Shown: positions 17,761-26,770, numbered from the stretch's first letter. The stretch is DNA of 64,000 bases from Prevotella sp. P3-122 (GCF_002251365.1 NZ_NPJH01000041.1:107198-171197), one strand, 5' to 3'. Notes: a model not told the origin generated them from the sequence alone. Numbers and translations are program-made.

Positions 17761-18459
17761 ATGAAGAAAATTTTTACCCTATTAGTTCTATTCGCTACTG
17801 CGCTGACAGCAAGCGCACAGCTGAGCTTTACTATGGATGGCAATACCATAGAGAATGGTGCAACGATAACATCATCCAAGGTTGACCCATCGTTTGCAGA
17901 GTTTGGCTCCGTTATGTTCAAACCTTATGTTTTCGTCAGCTCAGAGAAAGCAGGTAATGTTACTGTAGAGGTAAAGGCACTTGACGGACGTAGCGTTGGC
18001 CTTTGCTTTGGTGGTAACTGCATAAGTGGAAAAAACCTCTCAAAAACTAAAGACATGACTGCTGGAGAATCTGTCGATATCGAGCTTGATGGTGGTGGTA
18101 TGATGGTAAAGGGTACTCAGACTTACAAGTGTGAGGTTACTGCCTATTATACATCAGACCGCTCGTCGACTATCAGCTTCACAATAATCATGACCAACGA
18201 CCCTACAGTTTTGGCTGTTGGCAGCGTAGAGGCTGAAAATGATGGCGTGATGTTTGATGGCCGTACTATGTCGTACACTTTCGCTGCCGCCGCACCACGC
18301 ACAGTAAGCCTGTACACAGTTTCTGGCAAGCAGGTGGCACAGTGGAATGTCGATGCTGCTGTCGGAACGTTGTCGCTCGACAATCTGAAGAATGGTACAT
18401 ACGTGTATGCCGTTAAGGGGGCAGGCACAAATATCAGCGGAAAGGTTGTGCTGAAATAA
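17761..18459 (+). CDS. Small secreted protein with T9SS type A C-terminal tail
   Basis: A 232-residue protein with a signal peptide (MKKIFTLLVLFATALTASAQ). Residues about 20-150 are a beta-rich domain with a Cys pair (LCFGGNCISGK) that I cannot assign. The last 70 residues fit a Por secretion-system sorting tail (RTVSLYTVSGKQVAQWNV ... NISGKVVLK). It is the last gene of the TlpA/DUF6029-like/Omp28 run. Such tails are recognised by the type IX secretion machinery and usually removed at the surface. The two cysteines could be substrates of the TlpA protein encoded at the start of the operon (inference). Confidence 0.75.
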   Translation: MKKIFTLLVLFATALTASAQLSFTMDGNTIENGATITSSKVDPSFAEFGSVMFKPYVFVSSEKAGNVTVEVKALDGRSVGLCFGGNCISGKNLSKTKDMTAGESVDIELDGGGMMVKGTQTYKCEVTAYYTSDRSSTISFTIIMTNDPTVLAVGSVEAENDGVMFDGRTMSYTFAAAAPRTVSLYTVSGKQVAQWNVDAAVGTLSLDNLKNGTYVYAVKGAGTNISGKVVLK

Positions 18460-18490
18460 TCGGTAGGCTCTTTGCTTTCCAGACGCATAA

Positions 18491-18560
18491 AGGACTAAGG
18501 GCTGAGGACTGAGGACTAAGGTCAAAGGACTAAGGTCTGAAGGCTAAGGGCTAAGGTCTG
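18491..18560. repeat. Heptanucleotide repeat, ten units of AGGNCTR type
   Basis: From 18491 the sequence can be cut into ten 7-base units (AGGACTA, AGGGCTG, AGGACTG, AGGACTA, AGGTCAA and so on) without a single length slip. It starts 32 bp past the T9SS-tailed protein gene and is followed by a terminator. Confidence 0.85.
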
Positions 18561-18584
18561 AGTGTAGTCGCACAAAAATAATCG

Positions 18585-18637
18585 CACCCAAAAAGTATGG
18601 ACGCATGCATCCTTGCTTTTTGGGTGTTTTCTTTTAG
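18585..18637. terminator. Bidirectional terminator between convergent genes
   Basis: CACCCAAAAAG (18585-18595) pairs with CTTTTTGGGTG (18616-18626), followed by TTTTCTTTTA on the plus strand. The A-rich left side (CACAAAAATAATCG) gives a weaker T-tract on the minus strand. It separates the plus-strand operon from the minus-strand hexosaminidase. Confidence 0.75.
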
Positions 18638-18692
18638 TCTTAGTCCCTTGGTTCTGTTATTGTAAATTGCTGTATGTTTTTATAATACAGCC

Positions 18693-20276
18693 TTATTTCG
18701 CCACATTATATCCGTAGATGCCATAAAGCTCTCTGAGTCTTGACAGACGGCTGAGGAAATCGGGATAGTCCTTGGCTGCCGATGTCCATTGTACCTCGGC
18801 AAGTGCTGCCATGCGCGGCAGTACCTGGTATTCTACAATTGAGGTATAGGCAATATATTCAGTCCATAGGTTGGCCTGAACACCAATGATGTGGCTACGC
18901 AGGTCGGCAGGGATGTCGTCGGGGATGGGATTAAGGCTATATACTTTCTCCAGCGGCACATAGCCGCCGATTAGTATAGGACCACCATTGCGGCCTTCGG
19001 TCTGGTAATAGTCGAAGTACAGATGGGAGTTGGGTGTCATGATGACGTCATGGCCCTTGCTGGCAGCCTCTACGCCAGGACTTATTCCTCGCCAGCTCAT
19101 TATGGTGGCACTCTTGTTTATGGGGCCTTCAAGTATTTCGTCCCATCCGATGATGCGCCGTCCCTTACTGTTTACATATTTCTCTATACGGTTGGTGAAA
19201 TAGCTTTGCAGAGTGTTGGTGGTCAGCGACAGCTCGTGTGCTTTAGCCTGGCATTTGGAACATTCTGCCCAGCGGTCGCGTGGAGCCTCGTCGCCACCTA
19301 TGTGGATGTAGTTGGCTGGAAAGATGTCCATTATCTCATCGAGGACATCTTGGCAGAAACTGTACACATTCTCGTTGCCGAGGCAGAGCACATCGGCAAA
19401 GACACCCCATGTCGTCGCTACCTCATAGGGCCCTCCCGTACATCCCAGGTCTGGATATGCCTTCAAGGCTCCGAGCATGTGTCCCGGCATATCTATTTCG
19501 GGAATGACAGTGATGTAACGGTCGGCGGCATAGCGTACGATCTCTCGTGCCTCCTCCTGGGTGTAGAAGCCACCATAAGGGGTCCCGTCGAAGAGAGGGA
19601 AATTGTTGCCGATGACGGTCTCTGGTCTCCATGAGCCTTTCTTTGTCAGCTCAGGATATTTCTTTATCTCTATGCGCCATCCCTGGTCATCGGTGATGTG
19701 CCAATGGAAGACATTCATGTTGTGCATGGCCAGCAGGTCTATGTATCTTTTCACAAAACTCAGCGGGAAGATGTGACGGGCACAGTCGAGGTGCATGCCG
19801 CGGTATGAGAAGCGCGGCTCATCGGCAATGGTGACTGCCGGCAGGGTTATGGTGTCAACCTTGACTGTGGGGAGCGATTTGCGCAACGTCTGTATGCCGT
19901 AGAATACACCACGAGGCGTTGCGGCCTCTATCGTCACGCCCTTCTTGCTGACGGAAAGCCTGTATGCTTCCTTTCCTGTAATCTTGTTGTTTATGACGAG
20001 GCGTATGCATTGCTTTGAGGCTTTTTCGGCTGCCTGCATTCTTATGCCAGTAGCCTCGGCCACGTAGTCTGTGAGGAACTGTGCGTTACGTTTCATTTCC
20101 TCACCACCTGACATGCAGGATACTGTTGTGGAGGCAGTGATGATGAAGGGCTGATCCTTGTCCTCGGTTACGGAAAGCGGCTTGGGCACGACATTGTAGT
20201 TGGAACTGCTGATACTGGCATTGACGTTGCAGGCTATAGCAGCCAGCAACGTCATTAGGATGGATTTCTTAAACAT
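18693..20276 (-). CDS. Beta-N-acetylhexosaminidase (GH20)
   Basis: A 527-residue secreted enzyme with a signal peptide (MFKKSILMTLLAAIACNVNA). An N-terminal GH20b-type domain (about 25-140, NYNVVPKPLSVTED) precedes the TIM barrel. The barrel shows YRGMHLDCARHIFP, VFHWHITDDQGWRIEIKKYP and the catalytic Asp-Glu pair in YIHIGGDEAPRDRW near residue 328, as needed for substrate-assisted hydrolysis of terminal GlcNAc or GalNAc. The usual length of the family is matched. It lies 14 bp after nadB on the same strand and may be read from the nadB promoter, though the functions are unrelated. A periplasmic role in glycan or peptidoglycan/chitobiose trimming is likely. Confidence 0.92.
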   Translation of the reverse strand: MFKKSILMTLLAAIACNVNASISSSNYNVVPKPLSVTEDKDQPFIITASTTVSCMSGGEEMKRNAQFLTDYVAEATGIRMQAAEKASKQCIRLVINNKITGKEAYRLSVSKKGVTIEAATPRGVFYGIQTLRKSLPTVKVDTITLPAVTIADEPRFSYRGMHLDCARHIFPLSFVKRYIDLLAMHNMNVFHWHITDDQGWRIEIKKYPELTKKGSWRPETVIGNNFPLFDGTPYGGFYTQEEAREIVRYAADRYITVIPEIDMPGHMLGALKAYPDLGCTGGPYEVATTWGVFADVLCLGNENVYSFCQDVLDEIMDIFPANYIHIGGDEAPRDRWAECSKCQAKAHELSLTTNTLQSYFTNRIEKYVNSKGRRIIGWDEILEGPINKSATIMSWRGISPGVEAASKGHDVIMTPNSHLYFDYYQTEGRNGGPILIGGYVPLEKVYSLNPIPDDIPADLRSHIIGVQANLWTEYIAYTSIVEYQVLPRMAALAEVQWTSAAKDYPDFLSRLSRLRELYGIYGYNVAK

Positions 20277-20290
20277 AGGCTTGGAAAAAA

Positions 20291-21880
20291 TTACTCTTTA
20301 GTATATGCGTGCTTCGGATAGTCGATGGTATAGTGTAGTCCTCGGCTTTCCTTGCGCTCAATGGCCATTCGGGTTATGAGGTATCCGGTGTTGATCATGT
20401 TTCGAAGCTCGCAAAGCTCACGGGTAATCTTCACACGCTTGAAGAGGTTCTCCGTCTCCTCGTAGAGCAGGTCAAGGCGGTCCCATGCGCGCTTGAGCCT
20501 GAGGTCGGAACGCACGATGCCAACATAGTTGCTCATAATTTCTCCGACTTCCTTTACGCACTGCGTGATGAGCACTTTCTCCTCATTGGTGAGTGTTCCT
20601 GCGTCGTTCCATTCTGGCACTTTCTCGTTGAAGTCGTATTCGTCAACGTGCTGCAGGGAGTGGCGTGCTGCGGCGTCAGCATATACCACGGCCTCGATGA
20701 GGGAGTTGGAAGCCAGTCGGTTGCCTCCATGCAGCCCCGTGCATGAGCATTCGCCTAAGGCATACAGACGGTCTATGCTCGACAGACCGTTGAGGTCTAC
20801 CTTTATGCCTCCGCACATGTAGTGGGCGGCAGGGCGTACGGGGATATACTCGCGGGTGATATCGATGCCTATGGAGAGGCATTTGGCGTAGATGTTTGGG
20901 AAATGGTGCTTGGTCTCCTCTGGGTCCTTGTGCGTTACATCGAGGCATACGTGGTCGAGTCCGTGTATCTTCATCTCCTTGTCTATGGCACGTGCAACGA
21001 TGTCGCGTGGTGCCAGCGACAGACGCTCGTCGTATTTCTCCATGAACGACTCGCCATTGGGCAGACGGAGTATGCCGCCATAGCCACGCATGGCCTCGGT
21101 GATGAGATAGGCGGGATGGGTCTCACCCGGATGATAGAGTGCCGTGGGGTGGAACTGTACGAACTCCATGTCCTGCACCGTTCCCTTGGCACGGTATACC
21201 ATTGCCTCGCCGTCACCGGTGGCTATTATAGGATTAGTTGTTGTCTGGTAGACAGCACCGCAGCCGCCCGTACACATCACGGTGACCTTGCTCAGGTAGG
21301 TGTCCACCTTCTCCGTTTCCGGGTTCAGTACGTATGCACCATAGCAGTTGATGTATGGAGTGCGGCGGGTGACACGTGCTCCGAGGTGGTGCTGGGTGAT
21401 AATCTCCACGGCAAAATGGTTCTCCTTGATGTCTATGTCGGGATTGCTCTTTACGGCCTCCATCAGTCCGCGCTGTATCTCAGCCCCCGTGTCGTCGGCA
21501 TGATGAAGAATACGGAACTCCGAGTGGCCACCCTCTCGGTGAAGGTCGAAGGTGCCGTCCTCCTTGCGGTCGAAGTTCACTCCCCAGCCAACAAGCTCCG
21601 CTATCTGTGACGGTGCGTTGCGCACTACCTGCTCAACGGCGTTGCGGTCGCTGATGAAGTCGCCGGCAACCATGGTGTCCTCAATGTGTTTGTCGAAATT
21701 GTCTACCAACATGTTTGTCACGGAGGCTACTCCTCCCTGGGCAAACGCTGTGTTTGCTTCTTCAAGTGTGGTCTTGCATATCAGGCAGACCTTGCCCTTT
21801 TTTGCCCTTGCCACTTTCAGGGCGTAGCTCATACCGGCTATTCCAGAGCCGATGATGAGAAAATCGTACTTGTATGTCAT
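20291..21880 (-). CDS. nadB: L-aspartate oxidase
   Basis: A 529-residue flavoprotein of the succinate dehydrogenase/fumarate reductase family. The FAD-binding start is YDFLIIGSGIAGMSYALKVA; the substrate/flavin regions include HREGGHSEFRILHHADDTG, QFHPTALYHPGETHPAYLI and RPAAHYMCGGIKVDLNGLSS; SCTGLHGGNRLASNSLIEAV closes the flavin domain. It oxidises L-aspartate to iminoaspartate in the cytoplasm, the first step of de novo NAD synthesis with NadA. No nadA or nadC is nearby in the window. A -7 box at 22030 would give a leader of about 145 nt containing small hairpins (for example GTGCG-AGAAC-CGCAC on the minus strand). Confidence 0.95.
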   Translation of the reverse strand: MTYKYDFLIIGSGIAGMSYALKVARAKKGKVCLICKTTLEEANTAFAQGGVASVTNMLVDNFDKHIEDTMVAGDFISDRNAVEQVVRNAPSQIAELVGWGVNFDRKEDGTFDLHREGGHSEFRILHHADDTGAEIQRGLMEAVKSNPDIDIKENHFAVEIITQHHLGARVTRRTPYINCYGAYVLNPETEKVDTYLSKVTVMCTGGCGAVYQTTTNPIIATGDGEAMVYRAKGTVQDMEFVQFHPTALYHPGETHPAYLITEAMRGYGGILRLPNGESFMEKYDERLSLAPRDIVARAIDKEMKIHGLDHVCLDVTHKDPEETKHHFPNIYAKCLSIGIDITREYIPVRPAAHYMCGGIKVDLNGLSSIDRLYALGECSCTGLHGGNRLASNSLIEAVVYADAAARHSLQHVDEYDFNEKVPEWNDAGTLTNEEKVLITQCVKEVGEIMSNYVGIVRSDLRLKRAWDRLDLLYEETENLFKRVKITRELCELRNMINTGYLITRMAIERKESRGLHYTIDYPKHAYTKE

Positions 21881-22029
21881 ATACGCCTTTTGAGGTTTCT
21901 TGTTCTGTGCCCGTCGTTGTGCGGTTCTCGCACGGTCCCCGTTAGGGGAGGAGATTGTGTGGTGCGGCCGAAGGCTTTACATTATTATTTTTATACTTCA
22001 TGCTTCAGCCCTATAGACTTTGACCGTTG

Positions 22030-22037
22030 CAAAAGTA
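22030..22037 (-). promoter_or_regulatory. -7 box (TACTTTTG) for nadB
   Basis: CAAAAGTA reads TACTTTTG on the minus strand, 150 bp before the nadB start. It lies 44 bp from the divergent box at 22081. Confidence 0.5.
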
Positions 22038-22080
22038 CGAATAAATCTTAATATACACACATCAAACGAAGTTTTTTTGC

Positions 22081-22088
22081 TAATTTTG
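22081..22088 (+). promoter_or_regulatory. -7 box (TAATTTTG) for the carboxypeptidase gene
   Basis: A perfect TAnnTTTG box 20 bp before the ATG at 22108, which leaves only a short leader. Confidence 0.55.
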
Positions 22089-22107
22089 CACATTCAATGA
22101 TTATGTC

Positions 22108-23421
22108 ATGATAAAGAACAAGATATTATATATATTATTTTGGGCCTTTGGTGCGGTTCTTGCGGCAAGTGCGCAAAATAATGAGGCTGGCGAGCTGACG
22201 GATTGCGATGCCGGCAGCCACGATGGCAACATGCCCAATGACACCATAGCTGCCGTGGCAGACTCCTCTGCATGCCCATGGCCGCAAGCCGTCGTTGAGG
22301 GGCTTGCCGCCCTTGTGCAGTCTGACATCACCAAGACAAGCCAGCTCGGACTGATGGTCTATGACCTGGACGCTGACTCGGCAATATTCTGCTATAACGA
22401 GAGGCAGACGCTAAGGCCGGCCAGCACAATGAAGGTCATCACGGCTGTGGCAGCCCTTGATAAGCTCGGAGGCGGATATCAGTTCAAGACTGACCTCTGT
22501 TACACAGGCGAGGTAAAGGGCAGGATGCTGTGCGGAGACATCTACTGCGTTGGAGGCTTCGACCCGGGATTCAACAACGATGACCTCAACGCCTTCGTGG
22601 AGAGCATCAGGCGTATGGGCATCGACACCATAATGGGAGGCATCTATGCAGACAAGACTATGAAAGACTCGGCGACGCTGGGCGAGGGATGGTGTTGGGA
22701 TGATGACAATCCGTGCCTGTCGCCATTGCTCGTTGGACGAAAGAATAACTTTGTGGAAAGGCTTGCGCGGAAGCTCACCGACGACGGAGTGGCCATCATC
22801 GACAAGGATAGCGCTGACAGGGCATACCGATTCCTGAGCGGGTCCTTCAATTGTGATAGGCGCAAGCCGCAGGGAGCATTCTCGGTGATTTCACGCTTCC
22901 ATACTATTGAGCAGGTGCTCATGAAAATGCTAAAGGAGAGCGACAACCTGTATGCAGAATCCATGTTCTACCAGATTGCTGCCTCGTCTGGAAGCAGGCC
23001 GGCAACGGCAAAGCACGCACGCAGTGTCATCAACAGGCTCATAACCAAGTTGGGACTGAACCCGGAAAGGTACCAGGTGGCTGACGGTTCAGGACTGTCG
23101 CTGTACAACTACGTCTCGGCAGAGCTGGAGGTGAGGATGCTAAGATATGCTTTCCGCAACGAGAACATATTTCCACATCTGTATCATGCCCTTCCTGTGG
23201 CCGGCGTTGACGGAACGCTGAAATCAAGGATGAGGGGCACGGCGGCGTATGGTAACGTGAGGGCAAAGACGGGAACGCTGACGGGCATCAGCTCGCTCGC
23301 TGGATACTGTACGGCATCGAACGGCCACAGACTGTGTTTTGCCATCATCAACCAAGGCATAATGCACAACCACAACGGAAAAAACTTCCAGGACAAGGTC
23401 TGTGCGCTGCTGTGCAGGTAG
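22108..23421 (+). CDS. dacB: D-alanyl-D-alanine carboxypeptidase/endopeptidase (PBP4 type, S13)
   Basis: A 437-residue penicillin-binding protein with a signal peptide ending near LAASAQ. The three active-site motifs of family S13 are present: SxxK in RPASTMKVITA (Ser about 105, Lys about 108), SDN in LKESDNLYAESM (about 277) and KTG in RAKTGTLTGISSLAGY (about 387). It cleaves D-Ala-D-Ala ends or cross-links in periplasmic peptidoglycan. The length fits the class C low-molecular-mass PBPs. It begins 228 bp from the divergent nadB gene and precedes two glycosyltransferase genes by 64 bp. Confidence 0.93.
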   Translation: MIKNKILYILFWAFGAVLAASAQNNEAGELTDCDAGSHDGNMPNDTIAAVADSSACPWPQAVVEGLAALVQSDITKTSQLGLMVYDLDADSAIFCYNERQTLRPASTMKVITAVAALDKLGGGYQFKTDLCYTGEVKGRMLCGDIYCVGGFDPGFNNDDLNAFVESIRRMGIDTIMGGIYADKTMKDSATLGEGWCWDDDNPCLSPLLVGRKNNFVERLARKLTDDGVAIIDKDSADRAYRFLSGSFNCDRRKPQGAFSVISRFHTIEQVLMKMLKESDNLYAESMFYQIAASSGSRPATAKHARSVINRLITKLGLNPERYQVADGSGLSLYNYVSAELEVRMLRYAFRNENIFPHLYHALPVAGVDGTLKSRMRGTAAYGNVRAKTGTLTGISSLAGYCTASNGHRLCFAIINQGIMHNHNGKNFQDKVCALLCR

Positions 23422-23485
23422 GGGTGCAGCACTATTGATACATATACTATAGTTGAGCACACACGAAACTTGAATAATATATATA

Positions 23486-24760
23486 ATGAGAGTCCTTATT
23501 GTCAATACAAGCGAGAGAACGGGTGGGGCAGCCATTGCAGCAAGCAGGCTCGCCAAGGCCCTTATCAACAATGGTGTTCAGGCCAAGATGCTGGTGGTTG
23601 AGAAAAATACCGACCACCTCTATGTGGCGACTGTTGGCGGCTGGTTCAGAAAAACGTGGAGCTTCGTCTACGAACGGTTTGTGATATGGCTGAACAATCT
23701 CTTCAGCCGCAAGAACCTCTTTGCGGTGTCTATAGCCAATACAGGCATCGACATCACAAAGACTCCTGAATTTAAGGAGGCTGACGTCATTCATCTGCAT
23801 TGGATAAATCAGGGCATGCTGTCGCTGAGGGGCATAAGGAGAATTCTTGATAGCGGCAAGCCTGTGGTATGGACGATGCACGACTTGTGGCCTGCTACAG
23901 CCATCTGCCATTATCCGGAGAGATGCGAGCGCTTCAAGTCTCATTGCAGGGAATGTGGAATGTTGCATAAGGGAGGATGCCTGGGCGACCTGGCAGCAAG
24001 GGTGTGGAAGCGAAAGAAAGCCATGCTCGCCTCGCGCAGCATAAGTTTCGTGGCCTGTAGCAGATGGCTGTGCTCTGAGGCGAGGCAGAGCGCGTTGCTG
24101 AAGGAACAGCGTATTGTGTCTATACCAAACCCGATAGATACCAGAATATTCCATCCCGTAGATAAAGTGGAAGCACGCAAGCAACTGCAACTGCCAGAGG
24201 ACAAGCAGATTATTCTCTTCGTGTCGCAGAAGGTTACAGACCCGCGAAAGGGTATGGATTACTTGATTGAGAGTCTGAACCGTCTCTTGGCTGATGACCC
24301 TTCGTTCCGTGAGCGCGCTGTGGTGGCAATACTCGGCGGACAGGCAGAGGAGATTGCCGAACGTCTCCCCATGGAGGCATATCCATTGGGATATGTAAGC
24401 GAGACAAAACGCATCGTGGCAATCTACTCTGCTGTCGACTTGTTCGTTACGCCATCGCTGTCTGACAATCTGCCAAACACCATCATGGAGGCTATGGCCT
24501 GTGGGGTTCCATGTGTGGGATTTAAGGTTGGAGGCATTCCCGAGATGATTGACCATCTGAAGAATGGCTATGTGGCTAACTATTGCGATGCCGCTGATTT
24601 TGCCAATGGCATCAGGTGGGTACTTGCTGGTGCTGACTGGAATGAGCTTTCTGCGGCATGCCTGCGCAAGGTTCACACCTGTTATTCGCTAACAAGTGTC
24701 TCTCTTAGGTATACAGAGTTGTACAGCCAGGCTCTGGCATCAAAGAATTACAAGATATGA
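23486..24760 (+). CDS. Glycosyltransferase family 4
   Basis: A 424-residue GT-B enzyme. The N-terminal half starts MRVLIVNTSERTGGAAIAAS (Gly-rich acceptor loop) and has VIHLHWINQGMLSLRGIRRI and a Cys-rich segment (CHYPERCERFKSHCRECG) seen in some Bacteroidetes polysaccharide transferases. The C-terminal half has LFVTPSLSDNLPNTIMEAMA, the E-x7-E donor site of GT4. It overlaps the next gene by 4 bp (ATGA), so translation is coupled. Together they look like surface-polysaccharide or lipopolysaccharide synthesis genes; donor and acceptor sugars cannot be read from sequence. Confidence 0.88.
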   Translation: MRVLIVNTSERTGGAAIAASRLAKALINNGVQAKMLVVEKNTDHLYVATVGGWFRKTWSFVYERFVIWLNNLFSRKNLFAVSIANTGIDITKTPEFKEADVIHLHWINQGMLSLRGIRRILDSGKPVVWTMHDLWPATAICHYPERCERFKSHCRECGMLHKGGCLGDLAARVWKRKKAMLASRSISFVACSRWLCSEARQSALLKEQRIVSIPNPIDTRIFHPVDKVEARKQLQLPEDKQIILFVSQKVTDPRKGMDYLIESLNRLLADDPSFRERAVVAILGGQAEEIAERLPMEAYPLGYVSETKRIVAIYSAVDLFVTPSLSDNLPNTIMEAMACGVPCVGFKVGGIPEMIDHLKNGYVANYCDAADFANGIRWVLAGADWNELSAACLRKVHTCYSLTSVSLRYTELYSQALASKNYKI

Positions 24761-25539
24761 TAACATTCTCCATAATCACCATCACCTATAACGCCTCGCA
24801 GGTGCTGCCGGCAACTCTTAGTAGTGTCATGGCACAGACATGCAAGGATGTGGAACATATCATCATAGACGGGGCGTCTGCTGACGACACGGTGGCTCTG
24901 GCTGAGGCTTATCGTAAGAAAAACCTAATGGAAGACTCTCTTCACCGCGTCATCGTGGTATCGGAACCCGACAAGGGACTGTATGATGCCATGAACAAGG
25001 GCATAGCTATGGCTACAGGCGACTACGTGCTCTTCCTCAATGCCGGCGACACGTTTCCTGCACCAGATACGTTGGAGATGGTTGAGGCCGCTGTGGGCGA
25101 TGGCGAGGAACTGCCTGCCGTGCTATATGGAGATACGGACATCGTAGATGCTGACGGCAACTTCCTCAGACACCGCCACCTGATGGCTCCACGAAAGTTG
25201 TCCTGGCGCTCGTTCCTGAAAGGAATGCTGGTGTGCCATCAGGCGTTCTATGCCAGGACTGACCTTGCTAAGCTCACACCATATAACCTTCACTACCGTT
25301 ACAGCGCCGATGTAGACTGGTGCATACGCATAATGAGGCTTGGGGCAAAGCGTAACCTCGCTATGCGCAACACGGGAATGGTGGTAGCCCACTACCTTGA
25401 TGGAGGCATGACAAACCAGCATCACAAGGACTCGCTGCGTGAAAGGTTCCATATCATGTGCCACCACTACGGACTGATTCCCACGGCCATAATGCACTTG
25501 TGGTTCGCCATAAGAAATTATATCCGCAAGAAGTCGTAA
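24757..25539 (+). CDS. Glycosyltransferase family 2
   Basis: A 260-residue GT-A enzyme. It starts MITFSIITITYNASQVLPAT, has the nucleotide-sugar site HIIIDGASADDTVALAEA, the DKGLYDAMNKGIAMATGDYV segment characteristic of WcaE-like GT2 proteins, and a metal-site-like stretch YGDTDIVDADG. Its ATG overlaps the stop of the preceding GT4 gene. It lacks membrane helices and probably acts at the cytoplasmic membrane face on a lipid-linked glycan together with that enzyme. Confidence 0.9.
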   Translation: MITFSIITITYNASQVLPATLSSVMAQTCKDVEHIIIDGASADDTVALAEAYRKKNLMEDSLHRVIVVSEPDKGLYDAMNKGIAMATGDYVLFLNAGDTFPAPDTLEMVEAAVGDGEELPAVLYGDTDIVDADGNFLRHRHLMAPRKLSWRSFLKGMLVCHQAFYARTDLAKLTPYNLHYRYSADVDWCIRIMRLGAKRNLAMRNTGMVVAHYLDGGMTNQHHKDSLRERFHIMCHHYGLIPTAIMHLWFAIRNYIRKKS

Positions 25540-25674
25540 GACGTAGTCTCCATCTCAATCTTCACTATGCAACTTTTACGAATACAGTAGGCAGTACGCG
25601 CTTGTCGTTAGTTAAAAAACTCTAAATATAAGCATCCCTTTCCCCCTAATATCTCATAACTCATATAAAATGAG

Positions 25675-25682
25675 TAATTTTG
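25675..25682 (+). promoter_or_regulatory. -7 box (TAATTTTG) for the ribosomal protein operon
   Basis: A perfect TAnnTTTG box within AAAATGAGTAATTTTGC, about 178 bp before the rplM start, leaving a leader of about 170 nt. Confidence 0.6.
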
Positions 25683-25689
25683 CAGACCG

Positions 25690-25815
25690 ATTATTTGGAG
25701 GGTACACTTAGAGCCCTCGGTCTGGGAGTGTTAATAGCTGTGCTTTTGGCCGGGCATGGTGGTTAGTGAATCGCCCAGACAGGGTGCAAGGCATTGCCTG
25801 CGCCTGTAGTATATA
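25690..25815 (+). promoter_or_regulatory. Structured leader RNA before rplM (candidate L13 autoregulatory leader)
   Basis: Between promoter and rplM lie GAGGG (25698-25702) with CCCTC (25714-25718), a long-range perfect stem GTCTGGG (25720-25726) with CCCAGAC (25774-25780) enclosing a GC-rich loop, and AGGCATTGCCT around 25790. Ribosomal operons are often controlled by such leaders binding one of their own proteins; a Bacteroidia L13 leader class has, as I recall, been proposed. It accounts for most of the 320-bp gap 25540-25859. Confidence 0.5.
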
Positions 25816-25859
25816 ATAATTGTATAAACGTTTTTTAGTAGTAAAATTTAAAATTTAAG

Positions 25860-26321
25860 ATGAACACTTTAAGTTACAAGACTATTTCCGTTAACAAGGA
25901 AACAGCTAAGAAGGAGTGGGTCGTAATCGATGCAAGTGACCAGATTGTTGGTCGCCTTTGCTCTAAAGTGGCAAAGTTGCTGCGTGGCAAGTATAAGCCA
26001 TCGTTCACTCCTCACGTAGATTGTGGAGACAACGTTATCATCATCAACGCTGCAAAGGTTGTCTTCTCTGGTAAGAAGGAGACTGACAAGGTCTACACAC
26101 GTTATACTGGTTATCCAGGCGGACAGAGATTCAATACTCCCGCTGAGCTGCGCAAGCGTCAGGGTGGTGTTGACAAGATTATCCGTCACGCCGTTAAGGG
26201 TATGCTCCCTAAGGGTCCTCTCGGACGCTCACTGATGAACAACCTCTATATATATGAGGGTACAGAGCACATCCATGAGGCTCAGAAGCCAAAGACTATC
26301 GATATTAATCAGTATAAATAA
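25860..26321 (+). CDS. rplM: Large subunit ribosomal protein uL13
   Basis: A 153-residue protein with the full uL13 pattern: KEWVVIDASDQIVGRLCSKV, LLRGKYKPSFTPHVDCGDNV, YTRYTGYPGGQR and VKGMLPKGPLGRSLMNNLYIYEG. It binds 23S rRNA early in 50S assembly. It lies first in the standard rplM-rpsI pair, 11 bp before rpsI. Codon use is strongly biased, as in highly expressed genes. A structured leader precedes it. Confidence 0.98.
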   Translation: MNTLSYKTISVNKETAKKEWVVIDASDQIVGRLCSKVAKLLRGKYKPSFTPHVDCGDNVIIINAAKVVFSGKKETDKVYTRYTGYPGGQRFNTPAELRKRQGGVDKIIRHAVKGMLPKGPLGRSLMNNLYIYEGTEHIHEAQKPKTIDINQYK

Positions 26322-26331
26322 TTAAGCAAAG

Positions 26332-26718
26332 ATGGAAGTTATTAACGCAATAGGTCGCCGCAAGAGCGCTGTAGCTCGTGTTTACCTTACAGAGGGAACA
26401 GGCAAGATCACCATTAACAAGAAAGATTTGACAGAGTTTTTCCCATCAGCCATCCTGCAGTACGTGGTTAAGCAGCCATTGAACCTGCTCGAGGTTGCTG
26501 AGAAGTATGATATTAAGGCTAACCTTGACGGAGGTGGCTTCACTGGTCAGAGCCAGGCTCTTAGACTTGCTATCGCCCGCGCACTCGTGAAAGTCAATGC
26601 CGAGGACAAGAAGGCTCTCAAGTCACAGGGATTCCTTACACGCGACAGCCGTGCTGTTGAGCGTAAGAAGCCAGGTCAGCCAAAGGCACGCCGCCGCTTC
26701 CAGTTCAGTAAGCGTTAA
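26332..26718 (+). CDS. rpsI: Small subunit ribosomal protein uS9
   Basis: A 128-residue uS9: starts EVINAIGRRKSAVARVYL, has GGGFTGQSQALRLAIARAL and ends RKKPGQPKARRRFQFSKR, the basic C-terminal tail whose last residues reach the P-site tRNA. It lies 11 bp after rplM, with which it is usually co-transcribed. Confidence 0.98.
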   Translation: MEVINAIGRRKSAVARVYLTEGTGKITINKKDLTEFFPSAILQYVVKQPLNLLEVAEKYDIKANLDGGGFTGQSQALRLAIARALVKVNAEDKKALKSQGFLTRDSRAVERKKPGQPKARRRFQFSKR

Positions 26719-26770
26719 TGTTTTAGCTGAAGAATAGAAAAGCTGACAACACTGAACAGTTTAGCATCTA

